Position numbers and translations under genes: made by a program. Positions 35,757 to 44,382 of a DNA stretch of 64,000 nt are shown here, one piece after another (the first letter of the stretch is position 1; each line of letters begins with the position of its first letter). The notes under the pieces are model-generated. The model made no database searches. It had not been told where the DNA came from and was given only the letters and a program-made list of their open reading frames with translations. Origin of the DNA: Deltaproteobacteria bacterium (GTDB taxonomy: Bacteria; Desulfobacterota; Binatia; UTPRO1); assembly GCA_016200545.1 (NCBI GenBank), contig JACQEO010000050.1:1-64000 (forward strand), read 5' to 3'.

Positions 35757-36745
35757 GCCCTTTCCTGAGCTTCGCCGAGCAGGCGCTCCACTACTTCAAT
35801 CGCGAACGCGAGGACGTCCGGCGCGAGCCACTCGCGACGCCGGCCGCGTGGCGCGGCGCCGACCTCGTCCGTCGCCGCGACTGGATCGTCACGCTGACGG
35901 CCACCGACGTTGCCGAGGTCGAGCGCGCGCTCACCGCCGTGACCGCCCGCGGCGTGGCGATGGGCGCGATGCGACGCGAGGACTTCCCGCTGGCGACGCT
36001 CGCCGCGCGCGTGGCCGAATGGAGACGTGAGCTCAGCGAGGGACGCGGCTTTCTCGTCGTCCGCGGGTTGCCGATCGAACGCTGGAGTGAGGGCGACGCG
36101 GCGCGCGCCTACTGGGGGCTCGGACTTCACCTCGGACGACCCGGCGCGCAGAATCCCGAGAACGAGCTGCTCGGCCACGTCGCCGACACCGGGGAGGACG
36201 CGGCCAATCCCTACGTGCGCCGCTATCGGACGGCGGGCGACATCGCCTACCACTGCGATCTCGCCGACGTCGTCGGCCTGCTCTGTTTGCGCACCGCCAA
36301 GTCGGGCGGCGCGAGCCGCATCGTCAGCTCCGTCACCGTCTACAACGAGCTGCTGCGCCGCCGTCCCGACCTCGTCGCGCGCCTCTACGAGCCCTTCCGT
36401 CTCGACCGTCGTGACGAGCACGGCGGCGGCGCGCCGTGGGTGCCCGTCGTCCCGTGCCGCTACGCCAAGGGCACGCTCCGCACCTTCTATCACAGCGACT
36501 ACTTCCGCTCCGCCGTCCGTCACGCCGACGTGCCTCCCTTCACGGAGGAAGAGCAGAGCCTGCTCGATCTCTACGAGGGGATCGCGAACGAGCCGAATCT
36601 CTACCTCGACATGCAGTTCGCGCCGGGCGACATCCAGCTGGTGTCGAACCATCGCATCCTGCACGCCCGGACGGCGTACGAGGATCACGCGGAGCCGGCG
36701 CGCAAGCGCCATCTGCTACGGCTCTGGCTGTCGCTCCCTGGTTGA
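35753..36745 (+). CDS. TauD/TfdA-type Fe(II)/2-oxoglutarate dioxygenase
   Basis: A 330-residue protein. The iron-binding HxD motif appears as IAYHCDLADVVGLL and the distal His as LVSNHRILHARTAYEDH; the 2-oxoglutarate-binding Arg is probably in KRHLLRLWLSLPG. The middle has GLHLGRPGAQNPENELLGHV. It hydroxylates or oxidatively cleaves a small molecule. ATG 35753 overlaps the GT2 stop (ATGA), so it may modify a glycan or lipid made by that pathway. Confidence 0.88.
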   Translation: MSPFLSFAEQALHYFNREREDVRREPLATPAAWRGADLVRRRDWIVTLTATDVAEVERALTAVTARGVAMGAMRREDFPLATLAARVAEWRRELSEGRGFLVVRGLPIERWSEGDAARAYWGLGLHLGRPGAQNPENELLGHVADTGEDAANPYVRRYRTAGDIAYHCDLADVVGLLCLRTAKSGGASRIVSSVTVYNELLRRRPDLVARLYEPFRLDRRDEHGGGAPWVPVVPCRYAKGTLRTFYHSDYFRSAVRHADVPPFTEEEQSLLDLYEGIANEPNLYLDMQFAPGDIQLVSNHRILHARTAYEDHAEPARKRHLLRLWLSLPG

Positions 36746-36776
36746 CGTCGATCCTGACCTGCTGCAACATCCGCCC

Positions 36777-37256
36777 GTGAAAATCCGACGCCTGCTGATT
36801 GCCATCGCTCTTCTCGCAAGCGCCACCGCCGCCGGTGCCGCCGACAGCGGACCCGTCGCCGCACCGCCTGCCGCGGCAAGCCCACCCACGGTGACGGCCG
36901 CGTTTCGCTACAACGAGGGTGAGGCATTCGCCCGTCAGCAGCACTGGAAGTTTGCCGAGTCTGCCTATGACGATGCGACCAAGATCAAGGCCGATTTCCC
37001 CGAGGCGTGGAACGGCCTCGGCCACGCGCGCAAGATGCAGAACAAGTTTCCCGAAGCGCTCGCGGCCTACCAGGAGGCGCTCCGGCTGCGGCCCGCCTTT
37101 CCTCAGGCGCTCGAGTACCTCGGCGAAACCTATGTCGCGATGGGAAGGATGGACGATGCCCGCGGCACGCTCACCACGTTGAAGCCCCTCGACGCGGGCC
37201 TCGCCGACAAGCTCGCGCAGGCGATCGACGGTCAGAAGCCCAACGCGGCCTGGTAG
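36777..37256 (+). CDS. Exported TPR-repeat protein
   Basis: A 159-residue protein from GTG 36777 with a signal peptide (IRRLLIAIALLASATAAGA). It has three TPR-like helix pairs: GEAFARQQHWKFAESAYDDATKI, AWNGLGHARKMQNKFPEALAAYQEAL and ALEYLGETYVAMGRMDDARGTL, then a short tail. A periplasmic protein-binding role is inferred. It lies 4 bases before the first di-heme oxidoreductase gene, in the same direction. Confidence 0.82.
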   Translation: MKIRRLLIAIALLASATAAGAADSGPVAAPPAAASPPTVTAAFRYNEGEAFARQQHWKFAESAYDDATKIKADFPEAWNGLGHARKMQNKFPEALAAYQEALRLRPAFPQALEYLGETYVAMGRMDDARGTLTTLKPLDAGLADKLAQAIDGQKPNAAW

Positions 37257-37260
37257 CCTC

Positions 37261-38781
37261 ATGCCACACGTCGCGACTCTCGGTCGCTGGGTGGGGGTGG
37301 CGCTGGGGATCCTGTCGATCCAGGGTTTTGCGACGCACGAGACGGCAATTCCCGACGACACCGTCCTGCAGGAACAGCTCGAGAAATCCGTCGACCTCCG
37401 CCGTCGCGAGACTTTTGACCGCGTCCTCGACGCGCGTGACCCGGGCGAGCTCGTCGAGCACGCCACCCTCACCGATGCGGCTTTGGATCGCCACATATTG
37501 GGAATCGACGCGCTCTTCGTCGTGGGCGATGAGCTGTTTGGCTACTTGTTCCGACCGGAGAACGGCTGGGGAAGCGGAAGCGGCGGCACGGACCGCAAAG
37601 CGATCGACTACACCCCGCAGTTGCGCCGCGTCCAGCAAGGGCGAGCAGGCGGGCCCGACGCCTTCGGTTGCTTCAGCTGTCATTCGAAGGGCGGACCCGA
37701 CGGCGCCGGTACACAGACCCAGAACGCATTTCTCTTCGGGGATGGCGAGCGGATCGGCAGCGCCGATCAGCGCAATGCACCTCACCTCCTCGGCCTCGGT
37801 CCGGTTGCGCTCCTGGCGCGCGAGATGAGCGCGGCGCTCCAGGCCGAGGCGGCGGGCGCGTCCGAGCGCGCGCGAGCGGAAGGCCGGCTGGTGGAACAGG
37901 CATTGAGCACCAAGGGTGTCTCGTTCGGCCGCGTCGTCGCTCACTCGAATGGCACACTGAGCTACGCGGCGGTGGAAGGCGTCGATCCCGATTTGACGAT
38001 TCGGCCGTTCGGTTGGAAGGGCCATCAAGCCACACTCCGCGACATGGCCGAAGAGTCTCTCCACATTCACCAGGGCTTGCTGTCGACGCGCATCCAACTC
38101 GCGGTGCGCGACGGCTCCCTCGACGCGGCGCCGTACGGGAAAGGGCCGTGGTTTGACGTCGACGAGGATGGAGTGTCGCTCGAAATCGACTCCGGAATGC
38201 TGACCACCGTCGTCGCCTACCTCGCGCAGCTGGAGGCGCCAGTCATTCGTCCGCCACACGATCCCGGGTTGCTCGACGCGTTTGCCGCCGGGCGATCGTA
38301 CTTCGACGCGGTCGGGTGCTCCGGATGCCACATCCCCACCTTGGAGCTCGACGACAGCAAGCTCGACGCGCGGGCGCCGCAACCTCCCGCCGAGGATCGT
38401 CCCGCGTTCATCGTCGACGTCGCCAAGGACGGCGATGGTCCGAAGATCGAGCCCAAGTACGCCGGCAACAACACCGCGTACCTGGTGCATCTCTTCAGCG
38501 ATCTGAAACGCCACGACATGGGCGACGGCCTCGCGAGCCCCGCTCCACAGGGGACGATTCCCACCCGGATGTTTCTCACGCGTTCGCTCTGGGGCCTCGC
38601 CGAGACGGCGCCCTACCTGCACGACGGTCGGGCCCCGACCGTGCAAGACGCGATCGTGCTCCACGGCGGCGAGGCGGCGGCGGCCCGCGACGCCTACCTG
38701 GCACTCGACGAGAACGCTCGTGCCAGCGTGCGCGTCTTTCTCGCGTCCCTCTCGCGTCAACCCAAGCTCTTCGTGCCATGA
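37261..38781 (+). CDS. Di-heme c-type oxidoreductase (DUF1111/peroxidase-like)
   Basis: A 506-residue protein with a signal-like hydrophobic start (WVGVALGILSIQGFATHE). Two haem c sites: CFSCH (C137, C140, H141) and CSGCH (C353, C356, H357). The C-terminal family hallmarks are LFSDLKRHDMGDGLA, LWGLAETAPYLHDGRAPTVQDAI and HGGEAAAARDAY. It should be periplasmic with both haems attached there. DUF1111-type proteins are described as putative di-heme peroxidases, but the actual electron partner is unknown. Coupled to a paralogue downstream by ATGA. Confidence 0.88.
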   Translation: MPHVATLGRWVGVALGILSIQGFATHETAIPDDTVLQEQLEKSVDLRRRETFDRVLDARDPGELVEHATLTDAALDRHILGIDALFVVGDELFGYLFRPENGWGSGSGGTDRKAIDYTPQLRRVQQGRAGGPDAFGCFSCHSKGGPDGAGTQTQNAFLFGDGERIGSADQRNAPHLLGLGPVALLAREMSAALQAEAAGASERARAEGRLVEQALSTKGVSFGRVVAHSNGTLSYAAVEGVDPDLTIRPFGWKGHQATLRDMAEESLHIHQGLLSTRIQLAVRDGSLDAAPYGKGPWFDVDEDGVSLEIDSGMLTTVVAYLAQLEAPVIRPPHDPGLLDAFAAGRSYFDAVGCSGCHIPTLELDDSKLDARAPQPPAEDRPAFIVDVAKDGDGPKIEPKYAGNNTAYLVHLFSDLKRHDMGDGLASPAPQGTIPTRMFLTRSLWGLAETAPYLHDGRAPTVQDAIVLHGGEAAAARDAYLALDENARASVRVFLASLSRQPKLFVP

Positions 38782-40328
38782 TCGCTCGTCGTCGGTCGAC
38801 CGTTCTGGCAGCGATGCTGTTCGGGGTGGCCCTCGCGGTGGCTGGATACCTGGCGTGGATGAACCACGACGCCACCTGGCGATCGGATCGCCCTTCCCTC
38901 GACCGACCGGCACCCCTCAGCCTCGAAGCGGCGCGCGAGGCGCACCGCCTCGCCGACCGTCGTCACGAGCTGCGCCTGCGGGAGGCGGCGGCGCCGGGCT
39001 CCTTCTTGCGCGAGATGCACGCGACCCTCGACCCGAAACGCATCGCCGCCGGGAAGGTCTGTTTGGCGGAGCTCGCGGATCGCGGACAGCAACTCTTCGA
39101 GCACGAGTACAACTTTGCCGACGGGCTCGGCGGTGGTGGATCGGCGACGGCTCCCGGTGGACCCTTTCGTCGTGTTCACGCCGGACTATTCGGTGGCCCG
39201 GAAACCATCTCCTGTCCCTCCTGTCACTGGGTCGGCGGTCCGAACGGCGCCGGCGCGGAGACCGACAACGCGTTTCTACAGGGGGACGGCGACCGCACCG
39301 GCAGCGGCGACGCGCGCAATGCGCCAGCGCTGGTGGCGCTCGGCGTCGTCCAGGCGCTGGCCCGCGAGATGAGTCGAGATCTACAGAAGGAGCGCGATGA
39401 CCTCGTGCGGGAGGGCGTGCGCGCCGGCGCCGGCCGCGAAGCACGCCTCACCACCAAGGGCGTCGATTTCGGCGTCCTCCGCGCGACGCCGAAGGGCGAG
39501 ATCGACGCGTCCGGCATCCGCGGGGTCGACGCGGATCTGGTAGTCAAGCCGTTCGGCTGGAAGGGCACCGCCGCGGACTTCGCGGACTTCGCCAGCGAAG
39601 CGCTCCAGGTGCACATCGGAATTCAGAGCGACCGGCTCATCGCGACCGGTTCGCGCGAGCTGCTCGGCGACGGGGACGATCCGGCCGACCCGGACCGCGA
39701 CGGCGTACGGGGTGAGCTCGGCCGTGGTCCCTTCGCGGCGATGATGGCGCACCTGGCGCTCCTCGAGCTGCCCATCGTCGAGCCGCTGATCCAGAACCGC
39801 CAGCTCCCGCCCCCCGCGCACGCGTTGCTTCCCCCGACGACGACGAGCTTCGTCGACGACTTCCAGCGGGGCCGTGACCAATTCCACACGCTCGGGTGCG
39901 CGGCGTGCCATGTGCCGATGCTGGTCCTGGAGAGTCCTGTGGTCGCCGTCGAGGGGCTGCCGCCGATCGACCTGTCGCGGGAGATGCGGCGGCCGGCGCT
40001 CACCTACGAGCCCGCGCTGCGCGGCTATCCGGTGTGGCTGTTCAGCGATCTGAAGCGCCACGACATGGGAACCGGGAACGCCGCCCAACACCTTCAGCGA
40101 GGGGTCGCGCTGAATGAATATCTCACCCCGCGCCTCTGGGGCGTCGCCGATTCGGCCCCATACCTCCACGACGGCCGCGCCCCGAGCCTCGACTATGCGA
40201 TCGCCGGCCACGACGGCGAGGGCGCCGCCGCGCGGGCGGCATTCGCGGCGCTTCCGTACGAAGAACGAGGCCCGCTCCGCGTCTACCTGATGTCGCTCCG
40301 GCGCGTACCGCGGCTGGTCGTCCCGTGA
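38778..40328 (+). CDS. Di-heme c-type oxidoreductase, tandem paralogue
   Basis: A 516-residue protein with an N-terminal membrane anchor (VLAAMLFGVALAVAGYLAW). Two haem c sites: CPSCH (C146, C149, H150) and CAACH (C374, C377, H378). The same hallmarks as its neighbour are present: LFSDLKRHDMGTGN, LWGVADSAPYLHDGRAPSLDYAI. ATG 38778 overlaps the stop of the first copy. The two probably arose by tandem duplication and may form a heterodimer with four haems. It runs 46 bases into the convergent FG-GAP gene. Confidence 0.88.
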   Translation: MIARRRSTVLAAMLFGVALAVAGYLAWMNHDATWRSDRPSLDRPAPLSLEAAREAHRLADRRHELRLREAAAPGSFLREMHATLDPKRIAAGKVCLAELADRGQQLFEHEYNFADGLGGGGSATAPGGPFRRVHAGLFGGPETISCPSCHWVGGPNGAGAETDNAFLQGDGDRTGSGDARNAPALVALGVVQALAREMSRDLQKERDDLVREGVRAGAGREARLTTKGVDFGVLRATPKGEIDASGIRGVDADLVVKPFGWKGTAADFADFASEALQVHIGIQSDRLIATGSRELLGDGDDPADPDRDGVRGELGRGPFAAMMAHLALLELPIVEPLIQNRQLPPPAHALLPPTTTSFVDDFQRGRDQFHTLGCAACHVPMLVLESPVVAVEGLPPIDLSREMRRPALTYEPALRGYPVWLFSDLKRHDMGTGNAAQHLQRGVALNEYLTPRLWGVADSAPYLHDGRAPSLDYAIAGHDGEGAAARAAFAALPYEERGPLRVYLMSLRRVPRLVVP

Positions 40329-41704
40329 TTCTTCGCGCGCCGCAACACGTAGAGATCCAGCACGCCGACGCCGACCTTCCCGTCGACGGGATGGCGCAGC
40401 GAACCGATCAGCAATGCCGGCCGACCGCGTCCGTCGGGATCGGGGGCACGGCGGATGTGCCATCCAAACCAGCAGTCCGCCTCGTCACCGAAGAGCTCGC
40501 CCAGGACCGCCCCGCTTCGTCCGGAGCGGAGCTCGACACGGCCGACCTTGTCGGCGGCCTCGCGCCGATGCCAGGGCGCGCTGATGGCGATGTCCTCGAC
40601 CCCGTCTCCATCCAGATCTCCGGAGGCGACGACCATCCGCCCGTAAAGCTCTCCCGGCTGGCTCCCCGACCAGTTCCGTAGCTCCTTCCCGGTGGCGCTC
40701 GAATAGACGCGCAGCTCCCCCGGGATCGTCCGCATCTGATCTTCCGTTCCCGGCGCCGCCACCGCGATCTCGCCCTTGCCGTCGCCGTCGAGATCCGCGA
40801 CCGCCGCTACGACCCCACCAAAGCCGCCCCGGCGATCGGTTCCCGTCCAGTGGTACAGCTCCCGGCCGCTCGCCGACGAGAGGACCCAGGCCCCACCGAC
40901 GATCGCGCCGTCGGCGTCCTGTGCGAACGGTGCGCCGACGGCGAGATCCGGACGCCCATCCCCGTCGAGATCGTCGAGCCGGGCAACGTACCATCCAAAG
41001 GTCCCTGCCTCCTCTCGAGGTGCGTACGTGCGCAGCGCCGTGCCGTCCTTGCCGCTCAGGAGATAAACCCGACTGTTGTCACCCGCAGGCGCACCCACGA
41101 AGAGGTCGGTGTACCCGTCGCCATTCTGATCTCCGGCCAAGGTGAGGTCCCAGCCGAGGTTCTCGCTCTCGGTCTCCTCGCGCTTCCAGAGCTCCTTGCC
41201 CGTTTTGGGAGAACGCGCCACCACGAGCCCCCGTATGCGTCCGTCGACGAGCCCGTGGGGCGCCGCGATGATCAGATCCGCGAGCCCATCCCCCGAGAGA
41301 TCCGGTATCGGCATGACCCAGTGGCCGAAAAGCCCGTCCGGCCACTCACCGTCCCACGCGCGAATCTGGGCACCGCTCGCACCCGACCACACCGCGGCAC
41401 TGCCGTTCTGCTGGGTTCGCTGCCAGAGCTTGAAGCGGGCCCCGGCGGCGATGTCCGCGTGGCCGTCGCCGTCGACGTCGAGTGGCTCGCCGAAGCGGAA
41501 CCCGAGCTCACCGCTTGGGACGGTCCCGGCGAAGCGCCGCGTCACGCACCAGCCAGTTCCGGGACTGGAGCAGGACGCGGTTGCCCCAGCGGAGCTCGGG
41601 AACACAACGCCGGCAACCGGCAGGCAGCAGAGGAGGACGGCGGCGGAGGGGGTCGACAATCGGCGTCGCCGGCACGCACGTGCCGGCGACGCCAGGTTTT
41701 TCAC
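40283..41704 (-). CDS. Exported FG-GAP-repeat propeller protein
   Basis: A 473-residue protein starting at GTG 41704, which overlaps the stop of the Cys-rich gene (GTGA). An Arg-rich then hydrophobic start (STPSAAVLLCCLPVAGVVF) acts as signal peptide. It has about six FG-GAP units with Ca-binding loops: DVDGDGHADIAAG, DLSGDGLADLIIAAP, DQNGDGYTDLFVGAP, DLDGDGRPDLAVGAP, DLDGDGKGEIAVAAP and DLDGDGVEDIAISAP. They build an integrin-like propeller, likely for adhesion or protein binding outside the cell. A perfect hairpin covers codons 4-14. Confidence 0.88.
   Translation of the reverse strand: MKNLASPARACRRRRLSTPSAAVLLCCLPVAGVVFPSSAGATASCSSPGTGWCVTRRFAGTVPSGELGFRFGEPLDVDGDGHADIAAGARFKLWQRTQQNGSAAVWSGASGAQIRAWDGEWPDGLFGHWVMPIPDLSGDGLADLIIAAPHGLVDGRIRGLVVARSPKTGKELWKREETESENLGWDLTLAGDQNGDGYTDLFVGAPAGDNSRVYLLSGKDGTALRTYAPREEAGTFGWYVARLDDLDGDGRPDLAVGAPFAQDADGAIVGGAWVLSSASGRELYHWTGTDRRGGFGGVVAAVADLDGDGKGEIAVAAPGTEDQMRTIPGELRVYSSATGKELRNWSGSQPGELYGRMVVASGDLDGDGVEDIAISAPWHRREAADKVGRVELRSGRSGAVLGELFGDEADCWFGWHIRRAPDPDGRGRPALLIGSLRHPVDGKVGVGVLDLYVLRRAKNHGTTSRGTRRSDIR
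41662..41693. repeat. Perfect 14-base hairpin with 4-base loop
   Basis: The arms GGCGTCGCCGGCAC and GTGCCGGCGACGCC surround GCAC. On the plus strand a GGTTTTTC run follows 2-3 bases later, like a terminator. On the minus strand it lies within the first codons of the FG-GAP gene, just after its coupled start. It could be a bidirectionally read terminator-like element or an mRNA hairpin tuning downstream translation. Confidence 0.7.
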
Positions 41705-43038
41705 AGACAGCAGCCGACCCAGCTCGTGCCGCTGATATTACACTGCAGACTGGATTGGAGCACCCCGAGGGCGCCGGTGGCGTTGTTGAGAGCCACCTTC
41801 TGACCGCGCGACGCAGTGTGCGCCGTCGCGTATTCCCAATTGAGCCCAGAGCCGCCAAGAGCGTCGTCGTTGCACTGCTGGAGGGCGGGCTGCCCCGAGT
41901 CGATCGCCCAGAAGCCGGTGACGGTATTGTTCCCGATATCTTTGAGGCCGTCTAAGTCACCTGCCGCCTCCGCGCTCTGCAACTCCGAATAGGCGCACGC
42001 ATGGGTGCCGGGGAAATGCGTGTTGCACGCGGAGTTGGCGCCGGCAAGGCCCAGCATCAGGTTGTAGTTGAAGCGGCCGTTCGTTGCCGTGAGCGCGCCC
42101 TGGAGGACGACGCCGGGGACGAAGGTAGCGGTCGCGGTCGGCGTCGGGGTCACGGTCGGCGTCGGAGTCGGCGCCGGTCCGACACCGGTTGTGCAGCTCG
42201 CGTTTGCGATCTGATCGTCGAACAGATCGCAGTCGACGAACAGCCCGTCGAAGCGGTTGATCGTCTGACACACCCGACATTCCACCTGGACGTCGAGGCA
42301 GCTGCCGAGTGCGCCGCCGGACGTGCCGGTGCAGGTGCCGGGGAATGCCCCGCTGGTGACGCCCGGCATGTCGCAGGCCTTGACGATGCCGGCATTGAGG
42401 CCGGTGAGCGTCTTCTGAATCACGCCCTTGGTGTCGGCGGCGATCGAGCCCACCGTGCTGGCGTCGTCGACGCAAGTGCTCAGGCCCGCGGCCGATGTCG
42501 CCCCGTCGTGGAGTGCCGCTTTCTTGCACTTCACGAATATTGCCAATTTCGTCGCCGCCAGCTTCTCGACGACCTTCGAGACTGTTTGCTGGCATCGGCA
42601 ACCAGCCTTGTTCGTGGCGCAACTGATCACCGCCGGGTCGAGATTGGCTCCGTAGATGTCCGCGGTTAGATCGAGCTTTCCCTGCACGGCAGCGTCGTCG
42701 ATCGTCACCGCGCTGGTGTAGCCGAAGTCCGGAGGCGTACCGCAGAGGCTCGTTTCGGCCGCCACGGTCGCGTTCTTCACATTCTGGAGCTTTCCTTTGG
42801 GGTCTTCTGTCAGACAGTCCTGTGCGGTGCCGACGAGCTTGCCCCCGCCGGCGCTCTTGACGCATCCGACGACGATTTTGCCCTCCACCTTGGCCACCGC
42901 CGAGCCATCCTTGTTGAGCTTGTTCAGGCAGGCCTGCTGGCCCGCGCTCTGCTGCTGCGCGAATGCACCAAATGCGCTCACCAAAAGAAGGACGCCTGCA
43001 GCGATCGCGGTCGGGAGTATCGGATTTCGCATCGACAT
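41701..43038 (-). CDS. Secreted Cys-rich protein with Thr/Pro linker and C-terminal domain
   Basis: A 445-residue protein with a clear signal peptide (LPTAIAAGVLLLVSAFGAFA). Two Cys-rich modules are visible: the first from QQACLNKLNKDGSAVAKVEG, the second from CRCQQTVSKVVEKLAATKLA, ending with CRVC. A TPTPTVTPTPTATAT linker near residue 290 joins a C-terminal domain with NGRFNYNLMLGLAGANSAC, FWAIDSG and GLNWEYATAHTASRG. Related by its modules to the proteins at 19154 and 51978. Coupled to the FG-GAP gene. Likely outside the cell; function unknown. Confidence 0.75.
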   Translation of the reverse strand: MSMRNPILPTAIAAGVLLLVSAFGAFAQQQSAGQQACLNKLNKDGSAVAKVEGKIVVGCVKSAGGGKLVGTAQDCLTEDPKGKLQNVKNATVAAETSLCGTPPDFGYTSAVTIDDAAVQGKLDLTADIYGANLDPAVISCATNKAGCRCQQTVSKVVEKLAATKLAIFVKCKKAALHDGATSAAGLSTCVDDASTVGSIAADTKGVIQKTLTGLNAGIVKACDMPGVTSGAFPGTCTGTSGGALGSCLDVQVECRVCQTINRFDGLFVDCDLFDDQIANASCTTGVGPAPTPTPTVTPTPTATATFVPGVVLQGALTATNGRFNYNLMLGLAGANSACNTHFPGTHACAYSELQSAEAAGDLDGLKDIGNNTVTGFWAIDSGQPALQQCNDDALGGSGLNWEYATAHTASRGQKVALNNATGALGVLQSSLQCNISGTSWVGCCL

Positions 43039-43105
43039 CTCGTCACCTCATTGGGCTGCACACGGAGGGCTACACATAGACTAACGGCACCAGCGTTTCC
43101 CCTAG

Positions 43106-43134
43106 CGAGTACGGCGGGCGCCCGTTTCTGTCAA
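43106..43134 (-). promoter_or_regulatory. Predicted promoter of the Cys-rich/FG-GAP operon
   Basis: On the minus strand, TTGACA (43134-43129), 17 bases, then TACTCG (43111-43106); a GAGGTGA ribosome-binding site lies before ATG 43038. The -35 is perfect, the -10 weak. Confidence 0.45.
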
Positions 43135-43212
43135 GGGTTTTTTTCCCATTCGTCACGGCTATCCTGCCGGCAGCCCGTGATATTGCCCTGACTTAGACCC
43201 ACGGCTTGTAGT

Positions 43213-44382
43213 ATGGTGGCCCTTACAGTTCGAGGGGAGGTCGTCACGGAAACCGTCCGCAGTGCCAGCAGGGTGAACTGGGTCACGACGCTGTTCTTGC
43301 TTCTGACGCCGCTCGTGGGGGCCGTCTGGGGCGTCGCCCACATCCGCGCGGTCGGCGTGCGTCCCGTCGAGGTCGCCGCCTTCGCGTTCTACGTCTGCGC
43401 GACCGGCTTCAGCATCACCACCGGCTACCATCGGCTCTTCGCGCACCGTTCCTACGAATGCTCGCGGATCGTCAAGATCTTCTATCTGCTCTTCGGTGCG
43501 GCCGCGTTCCAGCACTCCGTGCTTTCCTGGTGCTCCGAGCATCGCCGCCATCACAAGCACATCGACCGCGACGAAGACCCGTACAACATCCAGCGCGGCT
43601 TCTTCTGGGCCCACATCGGCTGGCTACTGGTGACCGATCACAAGGAGCTGGAAGACTACTCGAACGTCCACGACCTGACGGCGGATCCGTGGATCCGCTT
43701 CCAGGATCGCTTCTACGTCCCGATCGCGGTGCTGATGGGATTCGTCGTCCCGTTCGCGTTCGGCTGGGCGGTCGGCAACCCGTGGGGATGCGTGCTGTGG
43801 GCGGGTATCTTCCGCGTGGTGCTGGTGCACCATTCGACGTTTCTCGTGAATTCGCTTGCCCACACGCTGGGCCGACGCCCCTACACGCTCGCCGTGTCGG
43901 CACGTGACAGCGTGGTGACGGCTCTGCTCACGTTCGGTGAGGGCTACCACAACTTCCACCATCGCTTCGCAGCGGACTACCGGAACGGCGTGGCGCGGGC
44001 GTCGTGGGATCCGAGCAAGTGGCTGATCGGCGGGCTCGAGAGTCTCGGCCTGGCCTGGAACCTGCGGCGTGTGCCGCGCGAGCGGATCGTCGCCGCGCAG
44101 CTCGCCTGCGACTCCGAGCGGCTGTTCGCGCGCGTGACCGGATGCTCCGAGTACGCACGCGCCTGCCTGCGCGAGCGCTTCGCGGAGATGTCGGCGCGCG
44201 TCGAGCACGCGGCATCGCGACTGGGAAGCGTGGAACGCGAGTTCCGAGCGGCGCGCGAGCAATGGGGGCGCAGGCGCCGTGCCCGACTCAAGCAGCTCCG
44301 GGCCGAGCTTCGGAGCTCGCGGCTCGAGATGCGCGCCGCTCGTCTGCGTTGGCGTGCCGTGCTGGCGCCGGCCTATTGGTAG
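43213..44382 (+). CDS. Fatty acid desaturase with C-terminal coiled coil
   Basis: A 389-residue membrane di-iron enzyme of the acyl-CoA delta-9 type. Its three His boxes are YHRLFAH (H73-H78), EHRRHHKH (H110-H116) and GEGYHNFHH (H246-H250). Hydrophobic helices sit near residues 24-45, 52-70 and 168-190. It introduces double bonds in acyl chains, affecting membrane fluidity. From about residue 305 a highly charged Arg/Glu-rich coiled coil extends to the end, longer than usual. The start is not certain: no clear ribosome-binding site precedes ATG 43213. Confidence 0.9.
   Translation: MVALTVRGEVVTETVRSASRVNWVTTLFLLLTPLVGAVWGVAHIRAVGVRPVEVAAFAFYVCATGFSITTGYHRLFAHRSYECSRIVKIFYLLFGAAAFQHSVLSWCSEHRRHHKHIDRDEDPYNIQRGFFWAHIGWLLVTDHKELEDYSNVHDLTADPWIRFQDRFYVPIAVLMGFVVPFAFGWAVGNPWGCVLWAGIFRVVLVHHSTFLVNSLAHTLGRRPYTLAVSARDSVVTALLTFGEGYHNFHHRFAADYRNGVARASWDPSKWLIGGLESLGLAWNLRRVPRERIVAAQLACDSERLFARVTGCSEYARACLRERFAEMSARVEHAASRLGSVEREFRAAREQWGRRRRARLKQLRAELRSSRLEMRAARLRWRAVLAPAYW

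Noticed and set aside
41641..41700. Hairpin plus T-run as terminator of a plus-strand gene
   Set aside because: No plus-strand gene ends here; the nearest one stops at 40328, so I list it as a hairpin, not a terminator.
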